DNA from: Candidatus Enterococcus courvalinii
GTDB taxonomy: Bacteria; Bacillota; Bacilli; Lactobacillales; Enterococcaceae
DNA length: 64,000 nt
NCBI RefSeq assembly: GCF_017315945.1
Contig: NZ_JAFLWI010000004.1
Coordinates: forward strand, 120,179-184,178
Direction: 5' to 3'
Part shown: in pieces, positions 42,804 to 52,481 of the stretch
How the letters are laid out: each line of letters begins with the position of its first letter
How positions within the stretch are numbered: position 1 is the first letter of the stretch
Notes under the pieces: model-generated
What the model saw: the letters and a program-made list of their open reading frames with translations, nothing else
Databases searched by the model: none
What the model was told of the DNA's origin: nothing
Program-made: the position numbers and the translations under genes

Positions 42804-44483
42804 GTGAGTACCATTAAAATCATTCCATTAGGCGGTGTCCGCGAAAATGGGAAAAATATGTATGTCGCAGAAGTTGGAGAAGATATTTTTGTATTAGACT
42901 GTGGATTGAAATATCCAGAAAATGAACTTTTGGGAATCGATGTTGTCATTCCTGACTTCACATATTTAGAAGAAAATATAGATCGAGTAGCTGGCGTGTT
43001 TTTAACACACGGACATGCAGATGCAATTGGCGCTTTGCCATATTTCTTATCTAAATTAGCTGTTCCAGTTTTTGGAACGGAGTTAACGATCGAATTAGCT
43101 AAAATAAGCGTTAGTCGCAATGAAGATTCAAAAGGATTCAAAGATTTCCATGTTGTGGATGAACATACTGAGATTGATTTTGGTGAAACAATCGTCAGTT
43201 TTTTCCGCACGACACATTCAATCCCAGATTCTGTGGGAATCAATTTAAAAACGCCAGAAGGAAATATTGTGTATACAGGCGATTTTAAATTTGATCAAAC
43301 AGCTATCCCGATGTATCAAACAGATTATGCGCGTTTGACAGAAATTGGTAAAGAAGGCGTACTAGCACTTCTTAGTGAGTCTGCGAACGCTGAGAACCCA
43401 GCACCCGTTGCTTCTGAATTGCAAATTGCTGATGAAGTTTTTGATACAATCGAATATTGGGAAGGTCGTATTATTGTTGCTTGCGTGGCAAGTAATTTAC
43501 AACGAGTACAGCAAGTGTTAGATGCTGCAGCAAAAGCTAACCGTAAAGTTGTCTTAACAGGGCAAGATTTTGAACGAATTATTCGGACTGCAATGCGTTT
43601 AGAAAAGGTTCAATTACCAAGCGAAGATTTATTGGTGACCTTAAAAGAAATGAAGAATTATGAACCAGAAGAATTAATTATTCTTGAGACAGGTCGAATG
43701 GGGGAACCAATCAAGTCATTACAAAAAATGGCAAATGGCACACACCGCAATTTGAAAATCGAAGACGGTGACTTAGTTTATATTACAACCACACCAAGCA
43801 CAGCAATGGAAACAATGGTTGCTAAAACGGAAGATATGATTTATCGTGCGGGTGGAACAGTGAAATTGATTTCAGAGAACATGCGTGTTTCTGGTCATGC
43901 AAACCCTAACGACTTACAACTAATGTTAAACTTCATGCGTCCAACTTACTTTATTCCTGTTCAAGGCGAATATCGTGAATTAGCAGCACATGCTGATTTG
44001 GCACATGCCGTTGGAATGCCATACAAAAATATCTATATCACCGGCCGCGGGGATATTTTAGAATATAAAAATAAACGAATGAGTGTTGCTGGTACAACCA
44101 GTGCTGAAAACGTGATGATCGATGGACTTGGTGTTGGTGACATTGGGAACATCGTGCTACGCGACCGCAAAATTTTATCGGAAGACGGGATTTTTGTGGC
44201 AGTCGTTACAATCAGTCGTCGAGAAAAGAAAATCGTTTCGAAACCACAAATCACTTCACGTGGATTTGTTTATGTCAAGGCGAGTCGCGATCTGATGAAA
44301 GAATGCACAGGGATGATTGAAGAAATCGTCAATAAACATTTAGAAAGTGATGACTTTGAGTGGAGTAAATTAAAACAAGACATCCGTGATCAATTGGGCC
44401 GTTACTTATTCGAGCAAACAAAACGTCGTCCGGTGATTTTACCAGTCATTATGGAAGCAACACAACGACGTGGCAAAAAGTAA
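42804..44483 (+). CDS. rnjB: Ribonuclease J2
   Basis: RNase J proteins are metallo-beta-lactamase/beta-CASP nucleases of mRNA decay and rRNA processing. The J2 type is recognised from GGVRENGKNMYV near the N-terminus. The metal motif reads THGHADAIG (69-76), with Ala74 where the J1 type has His, so one metal ligand is lost, as I would expect for J2, whose role is mainly to support J1. The beta-CASP and C-terminal regions look complete (559 residues). GTG at 42804 lies after AGAGGTGAAATTT; the upstream in-frame start at 42762 has no support. No J1 gene is in this window. Confidence 0.92.
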   Translation: MSTIKIIPLGGVRENGKNMYVAEVGEDIFVLDCGLKYPENELLGIDVVIPDFTYLEENIDRVAGVFLTHGHADAIGALPYFLSKLAVPVFGTELTIELAKISVSRNEDSKGFKDFHVVDEHTEIDFGETIVSFFRTTHSIPDSVGINLKTPEGNIVYTGDFKFDQTAIPMYQTDYARLTEIGKEGVLALLSESANAENPAPVASELQIADEVFDTIEYWEGRIIVACVASNLQRVQQVLDAAAKANRKVVLTGQDFERIIRTAMRLEKVQLPSEDLLVTLKEMKNYEPEELIILETGRMGEPIKSLQKMANGTHRNLKIEDGDLVYITTTPSTAMETMVAKTEDMIYRAGGTVKLISENMRVSGHANPNDLQLMLNFMRPTYFIPVQGEYRELAAHADLAHAVGMPYKNIYITGRGDILEYKNKRMSVAGTTSAENVMIDGLGVGDIGNIVLRDRKILSEDGIFVAVVTISRREKKIVSKPQITSRGFVYVKASRDLMKECTGMIEEIVNKHLESDDFEWSKLKQDIRDQLGRYLFEQTKRRPVILPVIMEATQRRGKK

Positions 44484-44513
44484 GCACTAGAGATTTTCGT
44501 TCTAAAAAATCAA

Positions 44514-44557
44514 AAAAGGTAGAAGATTCCCTCTGTTTGGTGGTCTTCTACTTTTTT
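44514..44557 (+). terminator. Terminator after rnjB
   Basis: AAAGGTAGAAGA pairs with TCTTCTACTTTTTT over a ~17-nt loop. Confidence 0.8.
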
Positions 44558-44614
44558 ACTATGTAGGAAAATGAATCTGTTCACATAAAGAATCAAGGAA
44601 GGGATTGATGAGGG

Positions 44615-45097
44615 ATGACTAAAACCAAAGTCGAACAATATTTAGAAGAAAAAGCGATTTTCTTTGAAATTATTGACTTAGTAGGTATCGAGGAAGCAGA
44701 TTTTTTATCTGCGTTAGCAGCAAAAGGCTTATCTGCTGATCTTGTTTGTAAAAATCTAGTATTAAAAGGGGATAAAACAGGTATTATTATTGCCTTAATA
44801 CCACTGGCTGCACGTCTTGATTATAAAAAAACACGAGAAGTAACAAAAAATCATAAAGTTGGACTACCTGATATGGATGTTGTTTTTGCGCACACAGGGT
44901 ATGTACACGGTGCAAATACCCCAGTGGGAATCAAACTTCAACACCCAGAAGATCTTTTTGTATTTGATCATTCTCTGAAAAAACAACCCAAACTTTTGAT
45001 TTCTAGTGGCGAATTAGGACGCGGTATCTTATTATCACGAACAGATCTAGAGGCAATTGTCCAACCAATCTATGCAGATCTGATCAAAGACTCGTAA
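44615..45097 (+). CDS. YbaK/EbsC-family aminoacyl-tRNA deacylase
   Basis: The 160-residue protein has the single-domain YbaK/EbsC fold: LVCKNLVLKGDKTG with the conserved Lys, RLDYKKTREVTK, the VGLPDMDVVFAHTGYVHGANTPVG segment, and SSGELGRGILLS. Members hydrolyse mischarged Cys-tRNAPro and similar species. EbsC is the enterococcal name of the family. The start follows GGGATTGATGAGGG. Which mischarged tRNA it clears is not visible. Confidence 0.85.
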   Translation: MTKTKVEQYLEEKAIFFEIIDLVGIEEADFLSALAAKGLSADLVCKNLVLKGDKTGIIIALIPLAARLDYKKTREVTKNHKVGLPDMDVVFAHTGYVHGANTPVGIKLQHPEDLFVFDHSLKKQPKLLISSGELGRGILLSRTDLEAIVQPIYADLIKDS

Positions 45098-45142
45098 ACT
45101 TCAAGGATTCACAAAAATAGTTAATCATCGTTTTATGAAAAA

Positions 45143-45233
45143 AAGCTTTATTACCGAAGAAGCTACTTGGGAAACATTGGCTATTCGGAAACAGGAGGAA
45201 TGACAAATAGCTTGTCATTCCTCCTTCTTTTTT
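45143..45233 (+). repeat. Diverged member of the terminator-linked repeat family
   Basis: CTTTATTACCGAAGAA and AACATTGGCTATTCG resemble CTTATTGCCGAAGAA and AACACTGTTTATTCG of the copy at 61186-61326, and both run into a terminator stem. The 5' half is not recognisable. Confidence 0.4.
45193..45233 (+). terminator. Terminator after the YbaK-family gene
   Basis: AGGAGGAATGACAA pairs with TTGTCATTCCTCCT, then T-rich sequence. Confidence 0.85.
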
Positions 45234-45425
45234 ACTATGAGAGTTTATCGGAATGAAATACCATTTATTTGAGAAAAAGCAGGAAGGGTTCTTAAGATTT
45301 GAATCGAGAAACTCTATTTTTTATCTGAAAAAATAAGAAGAGGTCTGCTTGGTGAATTCTGTATTATCTGTTACAATAAAAAAGAACATACTGTACTAAA
45401 ATTTTTAAAAAAATAAGTGGGGAGA

Positions 45426-45475
45426 GCGATTTTTTTCATTGAAACAATGAGATTGAAATCGTTTTATTTCTTTTA
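45426..45475 (+). other. Leader hairpin before the metal-dependent hydrolase gene
   Basis: CATTG-AAA-CAATG is nested within CGATTT..AAATCG and followed by TTTTATTTCTTTT, so it resembles an attenuator. It lies about 40 nt upstream of the start codon. The role is unknown. Confidence 0.35.
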
Positions 45476-45510
45476 GGTACACAAACCAAAAATCTGTGAG
45501 GAGTGAAGAA

Positions 45511-46191
45511 ATGAAAATTACTTATCATGGTCATTCTTGTCTTTCAATTGAGATGGAAAACAAGCAACGCTTGTTGATTGATCCTTTTATTACTGGAAAC
45601 AAATTAACGGATTTAACAGTCGATGAAGTCCAGACAGATTGGATTTTAGTAACTCACGGTCATAGTGACCATATTGGAGATATGATTCCAATTGCACAAA
45701 AGAACCAAGCAACAATTATTAGCATCGTTGAAATTGCCGACTATGCCCAAACAAAAGGTGTGAACGCATTTGGGATGAACCTTGGCGGTAAACATGCGTT
45801 TCCATTTGGTGAAGTAAAACTTGTTCCCGCACTGCATAGTTCAAGTTATGAGGTCAATGGAATCGTTCAATATATGGGAGAAGCCAGTGGGATCATTCTT
45901 CAAGCAGAAGGAAAAACGGTATACCATGCGGGAGATACAGCTGATTTTAGTGACTTAGCTTTACTGGCAGAACAATTTGCGATTGATGTTGCTTTCCTAC
46001 CGATTGGCGATAACTACACGATGGGACCAGAAGATGCAGCGCGCGCAGCCAAACGAATTGGTGCGAAGCAAGTTGTACCGATCCATTACAATACTTTTCC
46101 GGTAATCGAGCAAGATCCACAAGCATTTCTTGACTTATTACCAGCAAATGTTGGAAAAATAATGAGCGTATCAGATACGCTGGAAGTGTAG
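45511..46191 (+). CDS. UPF0173 metal-dependent hydrolase (metallo-beta-lactamase fold)
   Basis: The 226-residue protein begins MKITYHGHSCLSIEM and has the metal motif THGHSDHIGD, a downstream HAGDTADFSD and a C-terminal VVPIHYNTFPVI, all as in the UPF0173 family. The reaction is unknown; the fold suggests hydrolysis of a phosphoester or similar bond. I start at the ATG at 45511, 7 nt after AGGAG, rather than the GTG at 45496. The next gene follows 7 nt after its stop. Confidence 0.88.
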   Translation: MKITYHGHSCLSIEMENKQRLLIDPFITGNKLTDLTVDEVQTDWILVTHGHSDHIGDMIPIAQKNQATIISIVEIADYAQTKGVNAFGMNLGGKHAFPFGEVKLVPALHSSSYEVNGIVQYMGEASGIILQAEGKTVYHAGDTADFSDLALLAEQFAIDVAFLPIGDNYTMGPEDAARAAKRIGAKQVVPIHYNTFPVIEQDPQAFLDLLPANVGKIMSVSDTLEV

Positions 46192-46198
46192 GGGAAAA

Positions 46199-47530
46199 AT
46201 GGCGACAAAACATGATTTGATTTTAGAATATATCGAAAGTTTACCAGTGGGCAATCGGATTTCTGTTCGGAGCATTGCAAAAGAACTGAATGTCAGTGAG
46301 GGGACAGCTTACCGAGCAATCAAAGATGCCGAAAACATTGGTTTAGTATCAACCATCCAACGTGTCGGAACGATTCGGATCGAGCGGAAATTAAAAAAAC
46401 ATATTGAACGTTTGACCTTCGGCGAAGTTGTCCGAATCATTGAAGGGGATGTATTAGGAGGCGCAGCAGGTCTAGACAAAGATCTCAATAAGTTTGTGAT
46501 TGGTGCAATGACGAAGCATGCGATGGAACGCTATATCACTCCCGGTTCGCTAATGATTGTGGGGAATCGAACGGATGTCCAAAAGCTCGCATTAGAAGAT
46601 GGTGCAGCAGTGTTGATTACTGGGGGATTTGAAACAACACCAGAGATTTCTCAATTGGCAGATGAGTTAGCAATGCCTATTTTGCGAACAACTTATGATA
46701 CATTTACGGTTGCGACCATGATTAACCGTGCATTAAGCGACCAATTGATCAAAAAAGATATTATGCTAGTTAGTGATATTTATATGCCAGCAGAAAAAAC
46801 GTATCATCTTTTGCCAACAGAAACCGTTGCTGATTTTCAACGACTGTCAGAAGAAACGCAGCATTCACGCTTTCCCGTTGTCAATCGCCACCAACGGTTG
46901 ATGGGTATCGTGACAGCCAAGGACATTTTAGGAAAATCTGAAAATCAACTCATTGAACGTGTAATGACGAAAGAGCCAATTAGCGTCAAGAAAACGATGA
47001 GTGTTGCTTCAGTGAGCCATCAAATGATTTGGGATGGACTTGAAGTGATGCCTGTGGTTTCAGATGATTTGACGTTGGAAGGCGTAATTACGCGTCAAGA
47101 TGTGATGAAAGCCATGCAGCTTGTTCAGCGACAACCACAAATTGCCGATACGATTTCTGATCAAATTTCGGGTGATATCCAAACGATTGAAACGGATCGT
47201 GAAGGAAGTCGTCTAGACAACCCTAAATTCAAATTTACAGTAACACCACAAATGGTTAACGGCGTAGGTACGATTTCGTTTGGGGTATTAAGTGAGATTA
47301 TTTCAGATGTTGCCCAAAAAACGATGCTGTTGAACCAACGACGTAATATATTGATTGAACAAATGAACCTCCATTATTTACGTTTAATTCAATTAGAGAG
47401 TGAATTAGATATCCAACCACGTGTGCTAGAAATTGGGCGCCGTTCAGCAAAACTAGATATTGAAGTGTATATTGAAAATATTATTGTGGCAAAAGCAATT
47501 GTTGTTTGCCAAGTAATGGAACGTTCTTAG
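46199..47530 (+). CDS. YtoI-like HTH-DRTGG-CBS-hotdog protein
   Basis: The 443-residue multidomain protein has an N-terminal helix-turn-helix (about 20-55, RSIAKELNVSEGTAYRAIKD) and a DRTGG domain (about 75-185). Two CBS motifs follow (about 190-310, including HSRFPVVNRHQRLMGIVTAKDI), then a C-terminal hotdog/thioesterase-like domain (about 325-443). This order is that of B. subtilis YtoI. CBS pairs usually bind adenine nucleotides, so nucleotide-responsive regulation is plausible but unproven. AGGGGAAAA precedes the ATG. It sits between the UPF0173 gene and nrnA, probably in one operon with both. Confidence 0.85.
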   Translation: MATKHDLILEYIESLPVGNRISVRSIAKELNVSEGTAYRAIKDAENIGLVSTIQRVGTIRIERKLKKHIERLTFGEVVRIIEGDVLGGAAGLDKDLNKFVIGAMTKHAMERYITPGSLMIVGNRTDVQKLALEDGAAVLITGGFETTPEISQLADELAMPILRTTYDTFTVATMINRALSDQLIKKDIMLVSDIYMPAEKTYHLLPTETVADFQRLSEETQHSRFPVVNRHQRLMGIVTAKDILGKSENQLIERVMTKEPISVKKTMSVASVSHQMIWDGLEVMPVVSDDLTLEGVITRQDVMKAMQLVQRQPQIADTISDQISGDIQTIETDREGSRLDNPKFKFTVTPQMVNGVGTISFGVLSEIISDVAQKTMLLNQRRNILIEQMNLHYLRLIQLESELDIQPRVLEIGRRSAKLDIEVYIENIIVAKAIVVCQVMERS

Positions 47531-47544
47531 AAAGCAGGGAAGAC

Positions 47545-48516
47545 ATGAGAAACACAGCAGAACCAACGATTCAACAAGAAATTTTAACAGCGATTCGGGC
47601 GGCAGGACGAATCATCATTCACCGCCACCAACGCCCTGACCCAGATGCAATCGGTTCGCAGGTTGGCTTAGCAGAAATTCTACGAGAAAGCTTTCCAACA
47701 AAAGAAATTTATCAAGTAGGCGAAACTGTTGAGGGACTTCGCTTTTTAGCAGAAATGCAAACAATTGATGATGCACTGTATCAAGGCGCATTAGTTATTG
47801 TGACGGACACAGCGAATTCGCCACGAATCAGTGATGACCGTTATCCATTAGGCGATCAGTTGATCAAGATCGACCACCATCCAAATGATGAGCCTTACGG
47901 AGACCTTGTTTGGGTAGATACGAAGGCTAGCAGCTGTAGTGAAATGATTGCTTCATTTGCTTTGCTGTTTCCAGAAGAACTAACGATCAATGCAACTGCA
48001 GCACGTTTACTCTACGGTGGGATTGTAGGTGATACTGGAAGATTTTTATATCCAGCAACAACTCCACGAACATTAGAAATTGCAGCTGTCTTAATGAGCT
48101 ATCCATTTGATGCGGGTCAATTAAATCGTGAATTAGAACAAATGCCAATGAAAGTTGCCAAACTTTCAGGGTATTTATACCAACATCTTGAGGTAGATCA
48201 TAATGGTGCTGGTCGAGTGCTTTTGTCGAAGGAATTGTTGACTGACTACGGAATCGATGATTCTGAAACCGCAGCAATCGTTGCTTTGCCTGGTGTCGTG
48301 GATGAAGTATTGGCTTGGGGGATTTTTGTTCAACAACCGGAAGGGCATTACCGTGTTCGTTTGCGTTCAAAGGGGCCGGTAATCAATGAGCTAGCAAAGC
48401 GCCATCACGGGGGCGGACATCCATTAGCAAGTGGTGCAAATGCAAAAGATTTGCGTGAAGTAGAAGAAATTTATCAAGAAATCCAAGCTTTGTGTCGAGA
48501 GTACCAACAAAAGTAA
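47545..48516 (+). CDS. nrnA: Bifunctional oligoribonuclease/PAP phosphatase NrnA
   Basis: NrnA degrades nano-RNAs of 2-5 nt and dephosphorylates pAp in the cytoplasm. The DHH/DHHA1 architecture is clear: HRHQRPDPDAIGSQ, VTDTANSPR, KIDHHPND and GGIVGDTGRF in the DHH part, and KRHHGGGHPLASG in the DHHA1 part. It is about 323 residues. I start at the ATG at 47545 after AGGGAAG; the TTG at 47506 lies inside the upstream gene. Its place behind the YtoI-like gene is common in Firmicutes. Confidence 0.93.
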   Translation: MRNTAEPTIQQEILTAIRAAGRIIIHRHQRPDPDAIGSQVGLAEILRESFPTKEIYQVGETVEGLRFLAEMQTIDDALYQGALVIVTDTANSPRISDDRYPLGDQLIKIDHHPNDEPYGDLVWVDTKASSCSEMIASFALLFPEELTINATAARLLYGGIVGDTGRFLYPATTPRTLEIAAVLMSYPFDAGQLNRELEQMPMKVAKLSGYLYQHLEVDHNGAGRVLLSKELLTDYGIDDSETAAIVALPGVVDEVLAWGIFVQQPEGHYRVRLRSKGPVINELAKRHHGGGHPLASGANAKDLREVEEIYQEIQALCREYQQK

Positions 48517-48534
48517 TCGAAAAAGACATTAAGT

Positions 48535-48597
48535 GAGTAAAGAAAAGCGACTTTTGGAAGAATAACAGTACATCAGTCACTTTCTTTACTCTTTTTT
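48535..48597 (+). terminator. Terminator after nrnA
   Basis: GAGTAAAGAAA pairs with TTTCTTTACTC over a long loop, then T6. Confidence 0.7.
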
Positions 48598-48681
48598 GTA
48601 CAAAATTCACAAGCGCTCTTTTCAAAGCCCCTTTTTTTCGTTACAATGATGCTCAATAATAGATTTTAAAGGAGAAAGAAG

Positions 48682-49017
48682 ATGACATTACCAAATTGCC
48701 CAACTTGTGGGTCTGAGTATACTTATGAAGACAGAGGATTATTTATTTGTCCAGAATGCGGTCATGAATGGAGCGCCGAACAAACAGAAAATATGGAAGA
48801 GGGACTTGTTGTGCTTGATGCAAACGGAAATCGTTTGGCAGAAGGTGACAATGTCACAGTCATCAAAGATTTAAAAGTCAAAGGTGCTTCTGGCGCAATT
48901 AAGCAAGGAACAAAAGTCAAAAATATTCGTTTAGTTGAAGGCGACCACAATATTGATTGCAAAGTTGATGGCTTTGGTCCAATGAAGTTGAAATCTGAGT
49001 TCGTTAAGAAAAACTAA
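48682..49017 (+). CDS. YjdM/PhnA-family zinc-ribbon protein
   Basis: The 111-residue protein has an N-terminal zinc ribbon (CPTC..CPEC, residues 6-30) and a C-terminal SH3-like domain ([33 protein letters not shown]). It belongs to the YjdM family, historically named alkylphosphonate utilisation protein, although a phosphonate role is doubtful. AAAGGAGAAAG precedes the ATG. It stands alone. Confidence 0.88.
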   Translation: MTLPNCPTCGSEYTYEDRGLFICPECGHEWSAEQTENMEEGLVVLDANGNRLAEGDNVTVIKDLKVKGASGAIKQGTKVKNIRLVEGDHNIDCKVDGFGPMKLKSEFVKKN

Positions 49018-49092
49018 AAGCTTCAAAGTCTCTTCACATTTTTTTCTCTCTTCTCATGGTAGAATAAAGAAAATGAAAAGGAGTGAGCTTAA

Positions 49093-49797
49093 ATGTACGG
49101 GATCTATAATGTACTTGATCCAACGTTTATCTTAGTCATCATCGGGTTAGTCATTTCAGGAATTGCTTCGGCATATGTCAACAGTACATTCAAGAAATAT
49201 GATAAAATCCGTAGCAAAAATAATGTGACAGGAACACAAGCTGCACAATACATTTTGAGCAGTCAAAACATCCAAAACGTTGGCGTCCAGCCAATCGCTG
49301 GGAATCTAACAGATAATTATAATTCTGGGAATAAAATGCTAAGCTTATCACAAGCAACAGCGCAATCAACTTCAGTTGCTGCAATTGGTGTGGCAGCCCA
49401 TGAATGCGGTCACGCAGTCCAAGATGCTGTTGGCTATGCACCATTAAAAATTCGTGCAGCATTGGTTCCAGTAGCTAATTTTGGCTCTGCCATTTCGTTG
49501 CCATTGATTATGGTTGGCGTTTTGTTTAGTTGGAATTATACGTTAATCAATATCGGGATTTTTGCTTTTTCATTGGCGTTGTTATTCCAATTAGTGACCT
49601 TGCCAGTTGAATTCAATGCGTCCAGACGTGCGTTACAAATATTAAGTGAGGGTGGCTTATTGACCGAAGACGAAGTGCCAATGGCGCGTCACGTTTTGTT
49701 TGCGGCAGCATTGACTTATGTCGCTGCAGCGCTAGCAACCTTCTTACAATTACTCCGCTTGATTCTGTTGTTTGGCGGAAACAACCGTCGAGACTAA
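49093..49797 (+). CDS. YugP-like membrane zinc metallopeptidase
   Basis: The 234-residue membrane protein has the zinc motif in AAHECGHAVQ (about residues 101-110), which replaces the usual HExxH loop form. Membrane helices lie near the N-terminus (FILVIIGLVISGIASAYV), in the middle (LPLIMVGVLFSW, IGIFAFSLALLFQLVTLP) and at the C-terminus. The FNASRRAL segment supplies the third ligand region in this family. The substrate is unknown. AAAAGGAGTGAG precedes the ATG. Confidence 0.85.
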   Translation: MYGIYNVLDPTFILVIIGLVISGIASAYVNSTFKKYDKIRSKNNVTGTQAAQYILSSQNIQNVGVQPIAGNLTDNYNSGNKMLSLSQATAQSTSVAAIGVAAHECGHAVQDAVGYAPLKIRAALVPVANFGSAISLPLIMVGVLFSWNYTLINIGIFAFSLALLFQLVTLPVEFNASRRALQILSEGGLLTEDEVPMARHVLFAAALTYVAAALATFLQLLRLILLFGGNNRRD

Positions 49798-49827
49798 AGG
49801 CTAAATAGCAAAGTAATAGATAAGAAT

Positions 49828-49878
49828 AAAAAAGAAGCACTGGCTTTTGTCAATTGATAAAAGCCGGTGCTTCTTTTT
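49828..49878. terminator. Bidirectional terminator overlapping the Mga-like gene's stop
   Basis: GAAGCACTGGCTTTT pairs with AAAAGCCGGTGCTTC with A and T runs outside. The last codons and the stop (49850) of the minus-strand gene lie within the loop and one arm. Confidence 0.9.
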
Positions 49879-51385
49879 GGTTTTGTGCCGCAGGTAGCAA
49901 CGTTTGCGTTGAATTGAGCTGTGTTTTTTTGTCATAGAGTGTTTGGATAAATAAAACAAGTTTTTGCCAGCTGATTTCTTCATTTGTTAGATCCCAGTAA
50001 AAAGAAGGAGTGGTTTTCTGTGCTGCTTCAAACCAATCAGTAACGATCAAGTCCGCTTTTTCTGGCGAAAAGGTGAGAAGAATCGTCTCGTGATTGAACA
50101 ATTTTTCCAAACGATTTTTTAGATGATAATTGCCAGTTAAAGTCTTCGTCATTTTTAAATGGATCAAAAGTTGTGTATCTGTCTCAGAGCGAACTAATTG
50201 ATAAATCAGCGAACTCAAGTAATGAATAACGTGAGCTGAACGTAACCTCGTTGGACAAAGAGCACTGATTTCTTTGAGAATCGACTGGAATTGGACATCA
50301 TCTGTCGATAACGATTCTGTCACAACAGGGAAATAAAGCGTGTGAAATTCAATGATTGAGTCTCCTAATAATGAGACAAGTGTAAGCGCGAGGGTGATGA
50401 AATAGTGATAGTAGGCGAGCTTTTCAGTCGTCTCAATTGTCGGAAAATGTTTGGTTAATCGAATAGTTAATTTTTGTGCAAATTGACAAAATGGATGGTC
50501 TACTTGTCTGAAATATTTACCGATGAGCAATTTTTGCTGCACATGTATCCAGTTGGGGAAGAAACAAAAAATCATGAAATTGAACACGAGTAATTCGTTC
50601 TCAGCATGCTTTTCAGATAGTTCCATGGTCATGTTTTTAAACGAACCAGAAAAATCGTATGTGTGAAAGAGTCGTCTCAATAACTTTTGAATATCGCTTG
50701 TGGAGGCTTCTAAGAAAGAAAACTGCTTGATTCTAAGTTTAAACACTGCATAGAGCAAATAAATATTTTTTTGCTCCGTTTCAGAATGATTGGAAAGCTG
50801 GAACGCATCTGACAAAGTGATTTCCTGTTTTATTGCGGCTAAATCAATCGTCGCAAATGGCCATTCGGTTCCTTGAAAAGCATCAGAAAGAAATATGTAT
50901 AAATAGATTCGAATCGATCGTTCATCCCCAGATAAAGTGTAACAATTATTTGAGGAAATAATTTGTAGATGGAATTTTTTTAAGTCCTTATTGATTCGAG
51001 TAGTTAATTTTTCTAAGTAAGAAGAAATATATAATTTTTGGCTCAACTCTTCTTTGGCAACTGAAGCATCAGGGCTGTCCATCAAAAGTAATAAGTAATT
51101 AAACCGTTGAGATTCGCGCAAAAAGACTAATTTCAAGCGATAAAATACTTCCATTTTTGTTTCTTCATAGTGTTCATTGACTTGAATCTCTCCTTTATAA
51201 TTCGAGTAAATAAACGTATGAAATTCAAATAACTGACTAATTGCTTGATTAAGTTTTCGTATCAAATCTTTCACCGTGCGTTTGGGAATCACGAGTTTAT
51301 TTGAAAGATCTTGTAAGGAACAAGTATCATTTTGGATAATTTCATAAAGAACGAGTAGTTCCTTTTTTTTTGCATCAACTAACAT
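49850..51385 (-). CDS. Mga/AtxA-like transcriptional regulator
   Basis: The 511-residue protein has two N-terminal helix-turn-helix regions (about 10-60, LQDLSNKLVIPKRTVKDLIRKL; and about 105-150, EELSQKLYISSYLEKLTTRI). A long helical middle region of the Mga/PRD type follows, then a C-terminal EIIB-like part (TILLTFSPEKADLIVTDW). Mga-like regulators respond to sugar phosphotransferase status in streptococci. AAAGGAG precedes the ATG. Its target is not obvious; divergent neighbours are 450 nt away. The coding end runs into its own terminator. Confidence 0.78.
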   Translation of the reverse strand: MLVDAKKKELLVLYEIIQNDTCSLQDLSNKLVIPKRTVKDLIRKLNQAISQLFEFHTFIYSNYKGEIQVNEHYEETKMEVFYRLKLVFLRESQRFNYLLLLMDSPDASVAKEELSQKLYISSYLEKLTTRINKDLKKFHLQIISSNNCYTLSGDERSIRIYLYIFLSDAFQGTEWPFATIDLAAIKQEITLSDAFQLSNHSETEQKNIYLLYAVFKLRIKQFSFLEASTSDIQKLLRRLFHTYDFSGSFKNMTMELSEKHAENELLVFNFMIFCFFPNWIHVQQKLLIGKYFRQVDHPFCQFAQKLTIRLTKHFPTIETTEKLAYYHYFITLALTLVSLLGDSIIEFHTLYFPVVTESLSTDDVQFQSILKEISALCPTRLRSAHVIHYLSSLIYQLVRSETDTQLLIHLKMTKTLTGNYHLKNRLEKLFNHETILLTFSPEKADLIVTDWFEAAQKTTPSFYWDLTNEEISWQKLVLFIQTLYDKKTQLNSTQTLLPAAQNQKEAPAFIN

Positions 51386-51850
51386 GAGAAACTCCTTTCC
51401 TCCTAAATATGTACAGGATAGGCCATAAAGTGTGAGTGGTAAGTATTTTTATACTATGTTATTCTCACAGGGTATTAGACCGTGATAATATAACTTGTTA
51501 TTTTAAAGTTATTGTTTAGTTGTTTATTCTATTGTTTATGTCCAAGCGCGTTTTGTCAAGTTAGAAAAAAGTAATGAAATTTCTTTTAGACGTACGAAAT
51601 ATAACACTATAGTCAAGCATGAGATGAATGGTTTATTGGCTATGTTCTACCGAATCATCCTAGTCACAGGTCTATTACGTTAGATGACAGCTACTATTTT
51701 ATTGGATGATTGATGTTATATTTATCATAAGAGATAGCGACTTTTTCTATATGCTTTCCCCCTACATAAAGTTACGCAGGATATTGACAAAGAATCGTTA
51801 GAGAAAAATATTACTGTGAAGAATAAAATCAAATGAAAAGGGTGAAAGAA
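51386..51850. other. AT-rich intergenic region
   Basis: About 460 nt without a credible gene. TTGACA at 51784-51789 with a 17-nt spacer to AATATT (51807-51812) is a candidate promoter for the TetR gene. The left half must hold the promoter of the Mga-like gene on the minus strand. Confidence 0.4.
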
Positions 51851-52396
51851 ATGGGTAGAGTAACCAATTTTAGTAAAGAATATTTGCTATTTAAAAGTAT
51901 GGTCTATGCAGAAGAATTTGGTTTGCATTCGATTACTGCTAGAAAATTAGCCGCGTATTGTGGCTGTTCCACATATCCGATTTATGCACATTTTGATTCC
52001 ATTGGTGTATTAAAAGAAACGATTATTGACGAGATCAAGAAAAGCTTTGAAAAATATTTAGATACATATCAGATGACTGACTTTTTTAGTATTGTCCACT
52101 TGTTGAAAGAATTTTTTGCAGTGAACGAAAGCGTTCGTGGAATCGTCTTCCAATCTGATTTAGACTTAGCTGCTTTATTCAAAACAAGCTTTAAAAACCA
52201 TCTCCACGAGCATACTAGAGTTAGTGAGGTTTATTTAGTTGAGCTTTTATGGTTGAATATTTTAGGAAGTTTAAACTCTGACGAAAATTCTCGTGAGTTT
52301 TATGAAACAATGACAGCCATCTGGAGTAAGTTAGCCGAACTAGATGATGATTTACCAGAAGTCTTAACGGATATTCGTTTAGTTGCAGCTAAGTAA
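51851..52396 (+). CDS. TetR-family transcriptional regulator
   Basis: The ~181-residue protein has a TetR-type N-terminal helix-turn-helix (about 25-50, ITARKLAAYCGCSTYPIYAHFDSI) and a helical C-terminal ligand domain. The GCST in place of the usual GVS turn is slightly unusual. AAAAGGGTG lies before the ATG at 51851; the ATG at 51833 is upstream of that site. It is followed by a small membrane-protein gene. The target is unknown. Confidence 0.82.
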   Translation: MGRVTNFSKEYLLFKSMVYAEEFGLHSITARKLAAYCGCSTYPIYAHFDSIGVLKETIIDEIKKSFEKYLDTYQMTDFFSIVHLLKEFFAVNESVRGIVFQSDLDLAALFKTSFKNHLHEHTRVSEVYLVELLWLNILGSLNSDENSREFYETMTAIWSKLAELDDDLPEVLTDIRLVAAK

Positions 52397-52481
52397 CGGT
52401 GATTCATGAGTCGAGTGTAATAGTTCGTTTATTTTTTTGTCTATGCTATGATAGAAGTAGATAAAAAGGAGCTGAAGACTG

